Shown piece by piece: positions 8,465 through 17,780 of a stretch of 64,000 bases of DNA; positions within the stretch are counted from its first letter, which is position 1; each line of letters starts with the position of its first letter. The position numbers and the translations under genes were made by a program. Origin of the DNA: Leptospira neocaledonica (GTDB lineage: Bacteria; Spirochaetota; Leptospiria; Leptospirales; Leptospiraceae). Where the stretch lies: NCBI RefSeq assembly GCF_002812205.1, contig NZ_NPEA01000004.1:62001-126000 (forward strand), written 5' to 3'. Under the pieces are notes generated by a model, which was given only the letters and a program-made list of their open reading frames with translations, did not search any database and had not been told where the DNA came from.

Positions 8465-9253
8465 TTAAGGAACCTGAAAAATTCCTGCAACTTTCAAAAT
8501 CTTACGAATCTCTAGCCCCTTCAACTTAGAGTAGAGATATTCTAAATTAGAAGGTCTAAAGTTCGTATTCTTTCTAACAAACTTTGATAGCTCATTCTGG
8601 TCATAATCAAAAAGTTTTTCTAATTGGGAGTAGTTATACGTTTCATATAGCTTCTTTAAAGTTTTACGAAGGAATTCAGTTCTTACTCTATCTATCCTAT
8701 CAATTCGATACCGGGGTTTTCGAGAATGAGCGAAAATTATTTCAATATTAGGAAGCTTGTTGTATTTGATTAGTCCCAGAGCTTTATTTGTTTTGGCTAA
8801 TCCACCGAATAATTCCAATGCTGCCTTGTCGTATACCATTGCAGACTCTTCAGCGGTTGCAAAGCTTCCTAAATTATATTTAACTCCATCTTTGCTAATT
8901 GTCGCTACATACGTGTTATTCTTCTTATTATAAGTAGTCCCCTTATAAGATTTTCCATTTGAGTTCTTCTTTCTAGAATATGTTTGTTTTCCTCTATCGA
9001 TAACCATCAAATTTCTTTTCCTATTATCAAATGGATTTCCGTTTTTATGTACGACGACTTTCTTAACATCAGATAGACCTAATATCTCTCGATGCAAAAG
9101 AACCATTCGGCTTTTACCTTTCTTCAAGGTAGTTCCACATATCAACTTTGTATTTCCATTTTGCTTCACATACCAGTTTCTCGATTTTAAAGATAAGTAA
9201 TCTTCATCATCAACGATTGCAGGCTTTCCGTTGGTCGTATGAATTTTTCTCAT
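8465..9253 (-). CDS. HNH endonuclease with AP2 DNA-binding domain (homing-endonuclease type)
   Basis: 262 residues. Residues about 1-90 form an HNH_3-like domain: LLHREILGL, then VVVHKNGNPFDNRKRNL carrying the H-N-N/R signature. Residues about 100-158 are an AP2 domain (YKGTTYNKKNNTYVATI, YNLGSFATAEESAMVYDKAA). The C-terminal 100 residues are basic and may hold a helix-turn-helix (YSQLEKLFDYDQNELSKF). HNH-AP2 fusions are typical free-standing homing nucleases of phages and mobile introns. It sits among displaced Rhs fragments and lipoproteins, so it may promote recombination of that locus; that is inference. Confidence 0.85.
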   Translation of the reverse strand: MRKIHTTNGKPAIVDDEDYLSLKSRNWYVKQNGNTKLICGTTLKKGKSRMVLLHREILGLSDVKKVVVHKNGNPFDNRKRNLMVIDRGKQTYSRKKNSNGKSYKGTTYNKKNNTYVATISKDGVKYNLGSFATAEESAMVYDKAALELFGGLAKTNKALGLIKYNKLPNIEIIFAHSRKPRYRIDRIDRVRTEFLRKTLKKLYETYNYSQLEKLFDYDQNELSKFVRKNTNFRPSNLEYLYSKLKGLEIRKILKVAGIFQVP

Positions 9254-9335
9254 AACTTACGATAACCAGAAGAAATTGATCTTAAACTATAGATTCACTG
9301 ACAATTTTGTAAGCATTAAAAATTTGTTCAGTTAA

Positions 9336-9920
9336 TTATTTGGGATTTATTATTGAGGCGTCTACATGCCTAATTTCTGCTGGAGGATAAATTAGACCTA
9401 AGGTAAATAGTGCAAAAAAGAAACTACCAGCAAACCTAGAATCATATCTGTCCGTAATAATTATTCTTAAAATTGTTTCCTTGTTTGCTATAATTTTCAC
9501 AGCTCCGCAGCTCAGCTCATCATAGAGGGACCATCCGTCGTCTATAAAATTCATTTTACATCCGATCGTTGAATTCTCGTTAAATAATGCTCTGATCGAA
9601 ACTCTATCAGATGCATCTGAATTTTCCCTAATTCGTAAATTACCAGTATAACTACCTTCTAACATAGGTATTGAAATACCTTTAACACCAACTGGTATTA
9701 TCTGATTTGAAACTGTATCGTTTTCCACCTGGTCCGACTTTAAAGGAATCTTAGAAAGTGAAAATTTAAGAATTTCTAAATTTAAGTATTTTTGTCCGGA
9801 TTTATCTTCAGCTACTATTCGAAGGGTTCCTACTCGGGCATCATTTGGTAGACTCGGAGCAATTGCTATCTCGGCTCCAGAACAACCAAAAATGAATAGG
9901 ACTACAGTAAACTTCTTCAT
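9336..9920 (-). CDS. Lipoprotein, paralogue of the gene at 10047
   Basis: 194 residues with a short signal ending FIFGCSG, a plausible lipobox. The body reads as beta-sandwich (GTLRIVAEDKSGQKYLNLEI, EGSYTGNLRIRE) and ends with a hydrophobic segment plus a conserved tail (FFFALFTLGLIYPPAEIRH). The 10047 product has the same plan and a matching tail (EALFIGIISFGL, MNIRH). It begins 19 bases after a displaced Rhs C-terminal fragment (9939-10025), as the 10047 gene follows another, which suggests cassette shuffling. An immunity role is possible but unproven. Confidence 0.6.
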   Translation of the reverse strand: MKKFTVVLFIFGCSGAEIAIAPSLPNDARVGTLRIVAEDKSGQKYLNLEILKFSLSKIPLKSDQVENDTVSNQIIPVGVKGISIPMLEGSYTGNLRIRENSDASDRVSIRALFNENSTIGCKMNFIDDGWSLYDELSCGAVKIIANKETILRIIITDRYDSRFAGSFFFALFTLGLIYPPAEIRHVDASIINPK

Positions 9921-9938
9921 TGAAATATAAATCCCTTG

Positions 9939-10025
9939 TTAGCAATCTGTAAATACAGTTCCACCAACATTACATTGACCAGGTGGCAGTATAATACCAT
10001 GAGTCACTCCATACCACATCCGATG
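9939..10025 (-). pseudogene. Displaced C-terminal fragment (short), Rhs-tip-like
   Basis: A 28-codon open stretch ends in WYGVTHGIILPPGQCNVG and GTVFTDC before a stop at 9939-9941. Its last 25 residues nearly repeat the end of the fragment at 10671-10952 (WYGV--G-ILPPGQCNVGG). There is no upstream coding continuation because a TAA precedes it. It therefore looks like the tail of an older C-terminus left behind when the locus was rearranged. The parent being an Rhs protein is inferred from position only. Confidence 0.55.
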
Positions 10026-10046
10026 TTAGGTTAAAGCACTTTAGTC

Positions 10047-10667
10047 TCAATTAATTGAATTCTTGAGATTTACTTTAGTGTGGCGAATGTTCATTTGAGG
10101 GGAAGCTAATCCAAAACTTATAATACCAATAAAAAGTGCCTCCCCAAAGAACGACTCAAATTTACTCGTTATTTCTAATTCAATTTCCGTAGTTTTACCA
10201 TTACGAATTTTGAGTTTAGTACATTTCTCTATATCTAAAAAACTCAAGCCTTCTGCCACTTCAGTATGACTGCATTTAGAATTTTCTGAAACTCTTGAGT
10301 CAAAAACTATTCTGGAATATATATTTTCGAAATCCTCACTCCCACGAATCTGAATAAAACCGACAAAGTCTCCTTCCGGAATCGAAATTTTCTGATTCGA
10401 TGATTTCGAAGTTTCTATTCTTAACCTTTGAAATCCAGAGATCACACAGTCCAAAGATTCAAGATCTTTTTCCGTTGGCGCAATGCAAATTCTTTCCAAT
10501 ATTAAATTATCATAATTAATGCCAGAATTGTTAATAACAATAAATTTGATCGTTCCTTCTTTCCGATCGGACTTCTTTATCTCATATTCAGATGGAATTA
10601 CCAGAATGTCTTGAGAAATGCATCGTATTCCAAAAATGAATATTATTATGAAAAAAATATTTTTCAT
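10047..10667 (-). CDS. Lipoprotein, paralogue of the gene at 9336
   Basis: 206 residues with signal MKNIFFIIIFIFGIRC and Cys as probable lipid site. The body alternates charged and hydrophobic residues (GTIKFIVINNSGINYDNLIL, EGDFVGFIQIRG) and ends in a hydrophobic segment (ALFIGIISFGLA) and MNIRH tail shared with the 9336 product. It starts only 4 bases after the stop of a displaced C-terminal fragment (10671). The arrangement toxin tip then lipoprotein is repeated three times in this locus. Confidence 0.6.
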   Translation of the reverse strand: MKNIFFIIIFIFGIRCISQDILVIPSEYEIKKSDRKEGTIKFIVINNSGINYDNLILERICIAPTEKDLESLDCVISGFQRLRIETSKSSNQKISIPEGDFVGFIQIRGSEDFENIYSRIVFDSRVSENSKCSHTEVAEGLSFLDIEKCTKLKIRNGKTTEIELEITSKFESFFGEALFIGIISFGLASPQMNIRHTKVNLKNSIN

Positions 10668-10670
10668 TTT

Positions 10671-10952
10671 CTAATCGCAATCATAGAATACGGTTCCGCC
10701 AACGTTACACTGCCCCGGGGGTAAAATCATTCCACGTTGAACACCATACCACCACAATAAATATTGCACTAATGGATTTTGATCAAAGTGATATTGATAA
10801 AATATTAGGACAGCCATAATCTTTGCTTCGTTTGAAAATTCCTCATAAGGAAGATATCCACCTGAAGATTTATATAAATAAATTCCAATATCTACTAAAA
10901 TACTGACCCTAAACCAGGCCCAAGAAAACTCTAAAAAATCCAGGCAAAATCT
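10671..10952 (-). pseudogene. Displaced C-terminal fragment (long), Rhs-tip-like
   Basis: A 93-codon open stretch without a good start (first Met is internal) follows an in-frame TAA. It reads FSWAWFRVSILVDIG, GGYLPYEEFSNEAKIM, HFDQNPLVQYLLWWYG and ends GMILPPGQCNVGG and VFYDCD. The tail matches the shorter fragment at 9939. Lack of a start, position just downstream of the giant Rhs gene and linkage to a lipoprotein gene suggest an orphan alternative C-terminus. Parent identity is inference. Confidence 0.55.
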
Positions 10953-10985
10953 TTATCGAATTGAAGTTTTGCAACCTGTGTATGC

Positions 10986-11198
10986 TCAATAACACTTCTC
11001 CTTTTTAGTTAACTGGTATAAGCACATATTCAGAGAAGCATTGTAGAGATCAGAGTTTTGAGCATCCGGCTCTAATAGGGAGTAACATGCCAAATTTATA
11101 TCAGCCTGATTCGATACACACGTACCAGGTAAATGGCAGTTATTACCAACGCAAATCGTTACCAATGTTTGAAAAAGAATTATAATTATTTTCTTCAT
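10986..11198 (-). CDS. Small Cys-containing lipoprotein directly downstream of the Rhs gene
   Basis: 70 residues with a signal (KKIIIILFQTLVTICVG) and several Cys (NNCHLPGTC, NLACYSL, NMCLYQL, EKCY). It starts 8 bases after the Rhs stop, so it is likely co-transcribed. In polymorphic toxin loci the gene at this position usually encodes the cognate immunity protein; a periplasm-facing lipoprotein is unusual but possible. The Cys layout resembles the 22526 product (C-VEYHKRLEEC against C-LYQLTKKEKC). Confidence 0.6.
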   Translation of the reverse strand: MKKIIIILFQTLVTICVGNNCHLPGTCVSNQADINLACYSLLEPDAQNSDLYNASLNMCLYQLTKKEKCY

Positions 11199-11205
11199 TT
11201 ATCCA

Positions 11206-14200
11206 CTATTCCGTCGTAATCGTACAAGCTGTATATAAAATAAATGTAGTAGCGAAAACTTCAATTTCAGATGGACCGCGATTCGGTGTACCATCCGGAT
11301 TTTGTGTCCCGTATGGAGAGCCATATTCAGTTTCCCTTCCCCAAAAGAAATCACTTGTTAAAGATTTCGTAGAGGAACAATTTGTATTACTAACTTCAAA
11401 TATTTTTCCAAAAATTTCGCTTAAATTAAATGTAATTCCCCTATTAAATGGGTTATAAAGTCGATTATAATGTGACTCAAATCGATTATAAATAGCCCAA
11501 TTTAGATAAAATAGAGCAGTACAAAATTCTTCACCGTGCTCGTCTTTACAATCTTCGCTTTTTGCATAGGCATCAACGATCCTTGCAAAATTATAATTTG
11601 CGGTATTCGTTATCTTACTTCCCCATGATCCAGTCGAAGACTGCCACCAGCGACCTACTCTTCGGGCACTAAAAACTCGATTGGCAACATCGTAATGATA
11701 TCTTTCATCATGCACAAAAAATCCACGACTGATTCCTGCTCCTATAGCATTACCAAATCGTTGTAAATCGCTTCTATGTCTTACTTGTCCACGACCATAC
11801 CCATAACCTAATAGGAATCCTTGTTCCGGGGTTAAACCAAACTGAGGAGCCGCATAATATCCTACAATCGCCCAGGCTAAAGGAGTTGAAATATTATTAC
11901 CGCTCGCATCTCCGTAACGCACAGGATTTCCTTCCGTATACATGTAGCGGTTAAATCCTTGTGTCCTATTTGGATAGATAGCTGTGTCTGCTTGAAGAAA
12001 TCTTGCGATCGTTGGATCGTAATATCTAGCATTATAATAATATAATCCAGAATCTCGATCTTCCACCTGACTTGTATATTTAGATCTAAAAACGTCAGGT
12101 CCGGAGGAATCTGTACGATCTATTTCACCGTAAGGTTTATAACTTATGTGAGATGCACCGGGCATATCCCCGCCAGAAAGTGGGTTTCCTTCTGCGTTTG
12201 TTGCCATCGTTATAGAACCCATATGATCCGGATGAAAAAACACCATTCCTGGAACAGGAGTTCCGGAAATAGTACCTCCATCTGTTGTTCCACCATCACC
12301 TGGAGGTGAATCAACGGATGGTGTATTTCCGGCTACGGCTAGTGGAAGTAAATCCCAAGGAGCAGTCCCAGATCCTCCGTTATTCATAAGTTCGTCCAAA
12401 CATCCAACGCTAAAAGAAAATGAAAAAAGTACGATCAAAGGTGCGGATAAAACTCTAACCCATGCTGGCGATAGAGATTCTTTCTGTTTAGAAAATGCTA
12501 ATACGAGTCCTAAAAATATGATTGAAGCCCATGCGAAAGCTAAGAATCCATCAGAAAATTTGCCGTGAGAATTATATACATACCCCAGAATGAAATTTAT
12601 TAATCCAGATTTTGCTCTTCCATTCCATTCTTTCCAAAATGCTGTGTCTGCCATACCCGGTTGGTTATCGGTAGTGGCTGCTGAAATGAGCGTAGCATCT
12701 GTTCTAGCGAATTGAGCAACAAGCTCTCCCTTCACACCTCGAAGATAAAGAGTGTGTTGATCAGCATAACCAGGACGACGTAGAACTTCATAAAGAGGAT
12801 CAGGAGAATAAATTACCGAAAGATCAGTACTTCTGCTTTTTTTAATACGATTTCCAGCGAAATCATATAGCATGCTCAACTGATCCCCTCCATTGAGAGT
12901 ATGTGTAATCAGTTTACCGTTAGCATCGTAAATGAGACTTTCTCCGTTCCGGGAAATCATATTCCCCGCAGCATCATACGAATAATTAATCGTTCCTGTA
13001 TTTGTACTATTTACTGAAGTTACCGCATGAACATGGGAAGAATTTCCATATGTATAAGTATAATCTCCTTTTTTGAGAAGATTTCCGCTATCTGTATACT
13101 GATATGCTTCCGTTCCATATTTACCAACGGCTTGGACTAAGCGGTTTTGTTCATCATAGGTGTAAGTTTGGTTTCGTGCGGCATTTTGGAGATCATTTAT
13201 CTTTTTGATATTTCCTTTAGCATCAAATTCCAAAGCCACCTGTTGTGAAACTGTACCATTTTTAAGGTTCGTCTGATAACCGGTAGGTCGATCATAAATT
13301 GGGTCATACCCGATATAGGAAACTACACCATTACCTGTCGTTCTGGTAAATTGAAAAGAACCAGATGCACCTGGAAACGGACCATCGTAAGAGACAACAG
13401 GATGGTCATAGCTTCCTTTATCGGGTACATCCATTCGGATCCCGGTGAGATGATTTCCTTTGGAATATACATTATGTGTAATACTTCCGTCCGGATAAGT
13501 CGCAGAAATTACTCTCCCCATTGAATCATACGCATATTTAAAAACAAGAGTCAGGTCATCGATAATCCGAACTTTTTGGGAGATATTACCTCGAATATCA
13601 TACGTTAAATTTAATATACCAGCCGCGTCTTGGATCTGAGTAGGTCTACCTTTTCCAATAGTAGATCCATCGTAAGTAATTACTGTAGCCGGACTACCGT
13701 CAGAAGGAGTCGAAATTATCATTCGGTTTGAAGAGTCATAGGACTTTTGAATGCTTTTTCCGCGAGAGTCCGTTTGGGAGATCAAATTTCCTTCGGAGTC
13801 ATACGCATAAGAAATTGTTCCTGAATTCGGATCGGTTATACTTGCTTTTCTGCCGGCTGCATCGTAGGTCAGGGTCGTTGTTCCGTTTTGCGGATCAATC
13901 GTTTTCCAAAGACGACCTCCTGTATTATACGTATATTGGATCGTTAGCCCGTTACTTGTTTTCGTAAGATCCTGATCTAATTCGTCTTTAGTAAGAGACT
14001 CTTCCAATAAGACTGTAGATCCGCTCTTTATCTGAGTTGTAATAGTTCTTCCAGAATAAACTATACTTTTGGTAGTTCCATCGGGAAAATTAATTTTTGA
14101 AAGTTGTCCTTCCGGGCCATCGTATTCGTATGTGGTAAATACCGGAGAGATTATACCTTCCACATATTCGTTAGATTCGGTTAGTACTTTCCCGAGGGAT

Positions 14201-16026
14201 GAATAGGTCTTTGTGGATGTCGCCCAGTTATCCTGAAGAGTGGTCGCAGAACGTTTTACCAACCAACCTTGAGGAGTATAAGTTTCAATCGTAACTGCTT
14301 CTCCATTCTCATCGTCTCTGATTCGCCTTTCTACGTAAGAAGTTTGTTCTCCGGAAGTAATTCCATAAGATAATTTCTCACTCCAATCAGCTTCTCCCGG
14401 AAAGTCAGTTTGGATCAGTCGGCCGAATTCATCGTAGTATTTTTTAGTAATACCGCCGTTTGGAGCTGTCTCCTGGGTTAAAAGTCCGCGATCCGTATCA
14501 TATTCTTTTAATGTAATAAGACCGCTTCCGTCGGTTGTGGAAATTGCGAAAGTATGAACAACCGGATCATACTCAATTGTAGTTTGATTCCCTCTCGAAT
14601 CCGTCACAAGAACTTGGTTCCCGTAGGCATCATAATCGTAAGTATATGTCTTAGCCCCGGACGTTCCTGAAAATTCCGTTTCAGACACAGGCTTAAAATC
14701 AGAATAAGCGATCTGTGTTTTCTCTAAAATTGTACCATTGCGAGTTACAGTTTTAGCGGTCTGTCGATTTAATATCCAGCTATTCGTATCACAAACAAAA
14801 GTCCCTGTCGTCACCGTACTATACGTTTCGTTAATTTCCGTGGCTGAGGAAACATTTCCGCAAGAATCGTAACCCAAGGATGTGGACACATCCGCGACCA
14901 GGGCCCCTCCCAGATATTCCTTCCGAGTAGAGGATTGGATACGAGGATAACTTCTTCCTGCAAAAGTTCCTGTTTCTGCAACTTGAGTTTCATTTTTTAC
15001 TAGAGAATAGATTGTATTCGTGCCGGATATAGTACCAATATAACTTCTTCTGGCTTCCATCAGGCCAGCATATAAACGATTTGTTTGGAAATAATCTATT
15101 TCAGTCTTTTCTAAAGTCCTAGAATTAGTTTCCGTAATTGTCCTAAACCCGTAGGAAACCCGGTTTAAGGGAGTTCCTAAATTCATTCTTGAATTTGTAT
15201 AAGAGTAGGAAAGTGTCTCTGAGACCCCGTTGCCTAGGTTATTAGCAATTTGAGTCAGGATCACCTCGTTATACGTATTCGGAACATTCGGATAGGAACC
15301 TGCACTTGTGGAAATGGCCCCGCTTAGATCCGTTTTCCAAGAATAAGTAAGGACCGAACTTTTGAATTGGTTATCCGAAACGGAGGTCAAAAGATTTCCT
15401 GGAAGACCAATACCAAGCGAGTAAACTCTCAAATTTCCTACGACTGCGTTATCTGCAATATTCATTACGGATAGATCTATTTTTCTATCCGAGTTGACAT
15501 CTACTAGCTGAACTTCTCCCGTTAGATCGATCCCGGCAGAAGGAGAACTAGAAAAAGTATTTCCGTTGGAAAAATAAACATTCACTCGGGAACCATTCGC
15601 CCAAACAAAATCCCCGAATCCATCCCCGTTCAGATCACCTATACCGAAAAATTTATTTTTTCCGGATTGAACATTAAGATTAATCGTGCCTATGTTCACA
15701 GCCTGGGGAGAAGTCGCCAGTTTTCCATATTCGTTCCGATAAACATAAAGAAAATCGCTATTATATGCTACAAGGTCCGGCAATCCGTCCCCATTCAAAT
15801 CTCCCCACCAACGCCCACCATAAACAGGAGTGGCTGCATAGGGAGCAGGGTCTTGTCCGACAATTGGTAAGGTCTGAGTCGTTTGTGTAAAACTCGTTAA
15901 AGTAGAATCGAAAGATTGGATCACTAAATCCGATCCGCTAAAATAAACAAACTCGGGAATACCGTCCCCCTCTAAATCCAGAAAGGTTCCGTCAGAAGAT
16001 GTAGCTCCGCTCAAAGAAACAGACAC
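11206..16026 (-). CDS. Rhs/YD-repeat protein, C-terminal two thirds of a split SpvB-Rhs gene
   Basis: 1606 residues from a GTG at 16026. Residues 1-190 carry VCBS/FG-GAP-like repeats (DLEGDGIPEF, DLNGDGLPDL, DLNGDGFGDF, DVNSDRKIDL). About 450-1070 is packed with YD repeats (YDAYGNQ, YDEFGRL, YDSMGRV). The Rhs-associated core is near 1290-1370 (YNARYYDPTIARFLQAD, NRYMYTEGNPVRYGD). About 235 variable residues follow as a putative effector tip with no recognised toxin motif. Two hydrophobic segments at about 1142-1215 interrupt the shell. The upstream ORF (16048-17757) is in the same frame, separated by a TAA and seven codons, so this is almost certainly one broken gene, or one using readthrough; the GTG start is a formal choice. 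Confidence 0.85.
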   Translation of the reverse strand: MSVSLSGATSSDGTFLDLEGDGIPEFVYFSGSDLVIQSFDSTLTSFTQTTQTLPIVGQDPAPYAATPVYGGRWWGDLNGDGLPDLVAYNSDFLYVYRNEYGKLATSPQAVNIGTINLNVQSGKNKFFGIGDLNGDGFGDFVWANGSRVNVYFSNGNTFSSSPSAGIDLTGEVQLVDVNSDRKIDLSVMNIADNAVVGNLRVYSLGIGLPGNLLTSVSDNQFKSSVLTYSWKTDLSGAISTSAGSYPNVPNTYNEVILTQIANNLGNGVSETLSYSYTNSRMNLGTPLNRVSYGFRTITETNSRTLEKTEIDYFQTNRLYAGLMEARRSYIGTISGTNTIYSLVKNETQVAETGTFAGRSYPRIQSSTRKEYLGGALVADVSTSLGYDSCGNVSSATEINETYSTVTTGTFVCDTNSWILNRQTAKTVTRNGTILEKTQIAYSDFKPVSETEFSGTSGAKTYTYDYDAYGNQVLVTDSRGNQTTIEYDPVVHTFAISTTDGSGLITLKEYDTDRGLLTQETAPNGGITKKYYDEFGRLIQTDFPGEADWSEKLSYGITSGEQTSYVERRIRDDENGEAVTIETYTPQGWLVKRSATTLQDNWATSTKTYSSLGKVLTESNEYVEGIISPVFTTYEYDGPEGQLSKINFPDGTTKSIVYSGRTITTQIKSGSTVLLEESLTKDELDQDLTKTSNGLTIQYTYNTGGRLWKTIDPQNGTTTLTYDAAGRKASITDPNSGTISYAYDSEGNLISQTDSRGKSIQKSYDSSNRMIISTPSDGSPATVITYDGSTIGKGRPTQIQDAAGILNLTYDIRGNISQKVRIIDDLTLVFKYAYDSMGRVISATYPDGSITHNVYSKGNHLTGIRMDVPDKGSYDHPVVSYDGPFPGASGSFQFTRTTGNGVVSYIGYDPIYDRPTGYQTNLKNGTVSQQVALEFDAKGNIKKINDLQNAARNQTYTYDEQNRLVQAVGKYGTEAYQYTDSGNLLKKGDYTYTYGNSSHVHAVTSVNSTNTGTINYSYDAAGNMISRNGESLIYDANGKLITHTLNGGDQLSMLYDFAGNRIKKSRSTDLSVIYSPDPLYEVLRRPGYADQHTLYLRGVKGELVAQFARTDATLISAATTDNQPGMADTAFWKEWNGRAKSGLINFILGYVYNSHGKFSDGFLAFAWASIIFLGLVLAFSKQKESLSPAWVRVLSAPLIVLFSFSFSVGCLDELMNNGGSGTAPWDLLPLAVAGNTPSVDSPPGDGGTTDGGTISGTPVPGMVFFHPDHMGSITMATNAEGNPLSGGDMPGASHISYKPYGEIDRTDSSGPDVFRSKYTSQVEDRDSGLYYYNARYYDPTIARFLQADTAIYPNRTQGFNRYMYTEGNPVRYGDASGNNISTPLAWAIVGYYAAPQFGLTPEQGFLLGYGYGRGQVRHRSDLQRFGNAIGAGISRGFFVHDERYHYDVANRVFSARRVGRWWQSSTGSWGSKITNTANYNFARIVDAYAKSEDCKDEHGEEFCTALFYLNWAIYNRFESHYNRLYNPFNRGITFNLSEIFGKIFEVSNTNCSSTKSLTSDFFWGRETEYGSPYGTQNPDGTPNRGPSEIEVFATTFILYTACTITTE

Positions 16027-16047
16027 AGGATCTGCAAAACTAGTCCC

Positions 16048-17757
16048 TTAGGACAAAGAATAACTGATTGTAGATCCATCCACCACCCAAAGATAATCCG
16101 ACCTGCCGTCTCGATTCAAATCAAAGCTATACGATTTCTGGTACTGGATCGGATAGTCGGTGATCGGGACAGGTGCAGGAGCGGAGATGGGGACGTTAGC
16201 ATATGTTACGCTAAATGAATTGGAATTTCCATCCGAAATATAGCCAGACAAAGACGATCCAGAAGAGATGAACAAATCGTTTCTTAAATCCCCATTACCG
16301 TCCCCAAAGGTCATTGTATTAAGAATATTATATTGAAAAGCAGGTAATTTCAAACCAGTGTAGTTACTAAACCCGCTGGTCCTTTTAATATAGGAAGAAG
16401 GATAAATCCCCGAATCCACATGTCCTGACAAGTATTGTATATCTAATTTACCGTCAGAATTTAAGTCCGCCCAACCTCCTAAAAATGTGGAAACCACCTG
16501 CCCCCCATTGCATGGATCAAACCAGGTATATGTGTAGACATTGCAACTAATAATAGCCGCATTCACAGTTGCAATACAGGCCGCCCCTCCTAAATCGATC
16601 GGGGGACATGCTTGCCCCGCAACAAAACACCAATAAGCCCCTTCGATACATGGTGCCTTATCGTATAAAGGGATCCTAATATTCGCCTTTAGAGTAACCG
16701 AATCTAAATTATAATCTGTTAAATTTTGAAAGGAAGAATTGGCGGAGCTATCCGTATAACTAAAAGACAAAGGTAAATAGTCCTCGTCTCCCCATTGGGA
16801 AGAATACTCCGACCTTTCTAACGAACTGAGCCTGGATCGGCCGTATGCTCCGTTCTCGTAATTAAAACGGTATTCTCGAATTAGATTCCCACCCGTCCGG
16901 ATCTGGATCTTACTGATCACTTGGTTCCAAGTCTCTTGCCCGCCCGAAGAAAACACGGATCCCATGTTCCCGGAACGAGAAGTATAAACAAATTCCACCT
17001 CCCGGTTTCCATAAGTATACTTCCAGGGATACAAGACTCCATTCGTTGTCTGGTACTGGATCTCATAGGAATTCTCCCATTGATCTTCCACTTTACTCAA
17101 AGCCCAAAATCTCGGGACAGTCCCAGTAAGAAGAACCGAACTCGTATTTCCACCGAATGTATATTTCAGTCCGCTTTGATCTACTGCTGTCCAGGTACAG
17201 GAGGTAGAACAGTCTCCTGTGGAAGTATATAACATAAAGGATTCATTATAGGTCCTAAATGTTCCGCTGCCGCTAGAAACGAGACTCCCTCCGAGGGAAC
17301 TGATAAAAGGATCGGAAGAAGAAAAAGTAATTTTATCTCCCGGATCCCTCTGGATCCAATCCCATCCAGTTAAATCCCAAGCCTCACCTACGATACCCCT
17401 GCTTGCGTCCGTAGTATGAACTATAGAAAGATTCGGGACAATCCCCCCTGCACCAGGAGGCAATTCGATAGAAACACTTGCATTTCCTTTTCCGGAGGGA
17501 TCCACCTGGATAGCAGGGAACGGTTGAGAGATCGGATCTGCATTTGAGGAGGAAAAAAACGATTGTATCCAACTTAATGGTTCAAAAGAGAACTGTAAAA
17601 ATATGAGCAATAAAATTGCGAACTTCCCTGATTTCTTATAAACGAAGAGAAAATGGAAGAACTTATAAATTCGATTTAGTTCCAAATTATTCAAATTTTT
17701 CACATCTTTCTCCCAAAAAAAATCAATGAGACCGAAAGGTTTTCCATTGACACACAT
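16048..17757 (-). CDS. SpvB/TcaC-like N-terminal part of the split Rhs gene
   Basis: 569 residues. After a long N-terminal extension comes a hydrophobic signal (FAILLLIFLQFSFEPLSW), then the SpvB-type opening (GKGNASVSIELPPGAGGIVP, GEAWDLTGWDWIQRDPGD), and FG-GAP repeats (DLNSDGKLDI, FGDGNGDLRNDL, DLNRDGRSDYL). In Tc/SpvB-Rhs proteins this region forms the beta-propeller that caps the YD shell. The ORF ends at TAA 16048-16050, and the same frame resumes immediately with GTSFADP and the YD protein. A single C-to-T change (CAA to TAA) would explain the split. The true start may lie inside the first 45 codons, since the present ATG is only 23 bases from the divergent gene. Confidence 0.8.
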   Translation of the reverse strand: MCVNGKPFGLIDFFWEKDVKNLNNLELNRIYKFFHFLFVYKKSGKFAILLLIFLQFSFEPLSWIQSFFSSSNADPISQPFPAIQVDPSGKGNASVSIELPPGAGGIVPNLSIVHTTDASRGIVGEAWDLTGWDWIQRDPGDKITFSSSDPFISSLGGSLVSSGSGTFRTYNESFMLYTSTGDCSTSCTWTAVDQSGLKYTFGGNTSSVLLTGTVPRFWALSKVEDQWENSYEIQYQTTNGVLYPWKYTYGNREVEFVYTSRSGNMGSVFSSGGQETWNQVISKIQIRTGGNLIREYRFNYENGAYGRSRLSSLERSEYSSQWGDEDYLPLSFSYTDSSANSSFQNLTDYNLDSVTLKANIRIPLYDKAPCIEGAYWCFVAGQACPPIDLGGAACIATVNAAIISCNVYTYTWFDPCNGGQVVSTFLGGWADLNSDGKLDIQYLSGHVDSGIYPSSYIKRTSGFSNYTGLKLPAFQYNILNTMTFGDGNGDLRNDLFISSGSSLSGYISDGNSNSFSVTYANVPISAPAPVPITDYPIQYQKSYSFDLNRDGRSDYLWVVDGSTISYSLS

Positions 17758-17780
17758 AACTCAGGTCCGACTTTAAATTT

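Noticed and set aside
13728..15870. Plus-strand frames across the Rhs gene
   Set aside because: They are shadows of YD and FG-GAP repeats on the coding strand.
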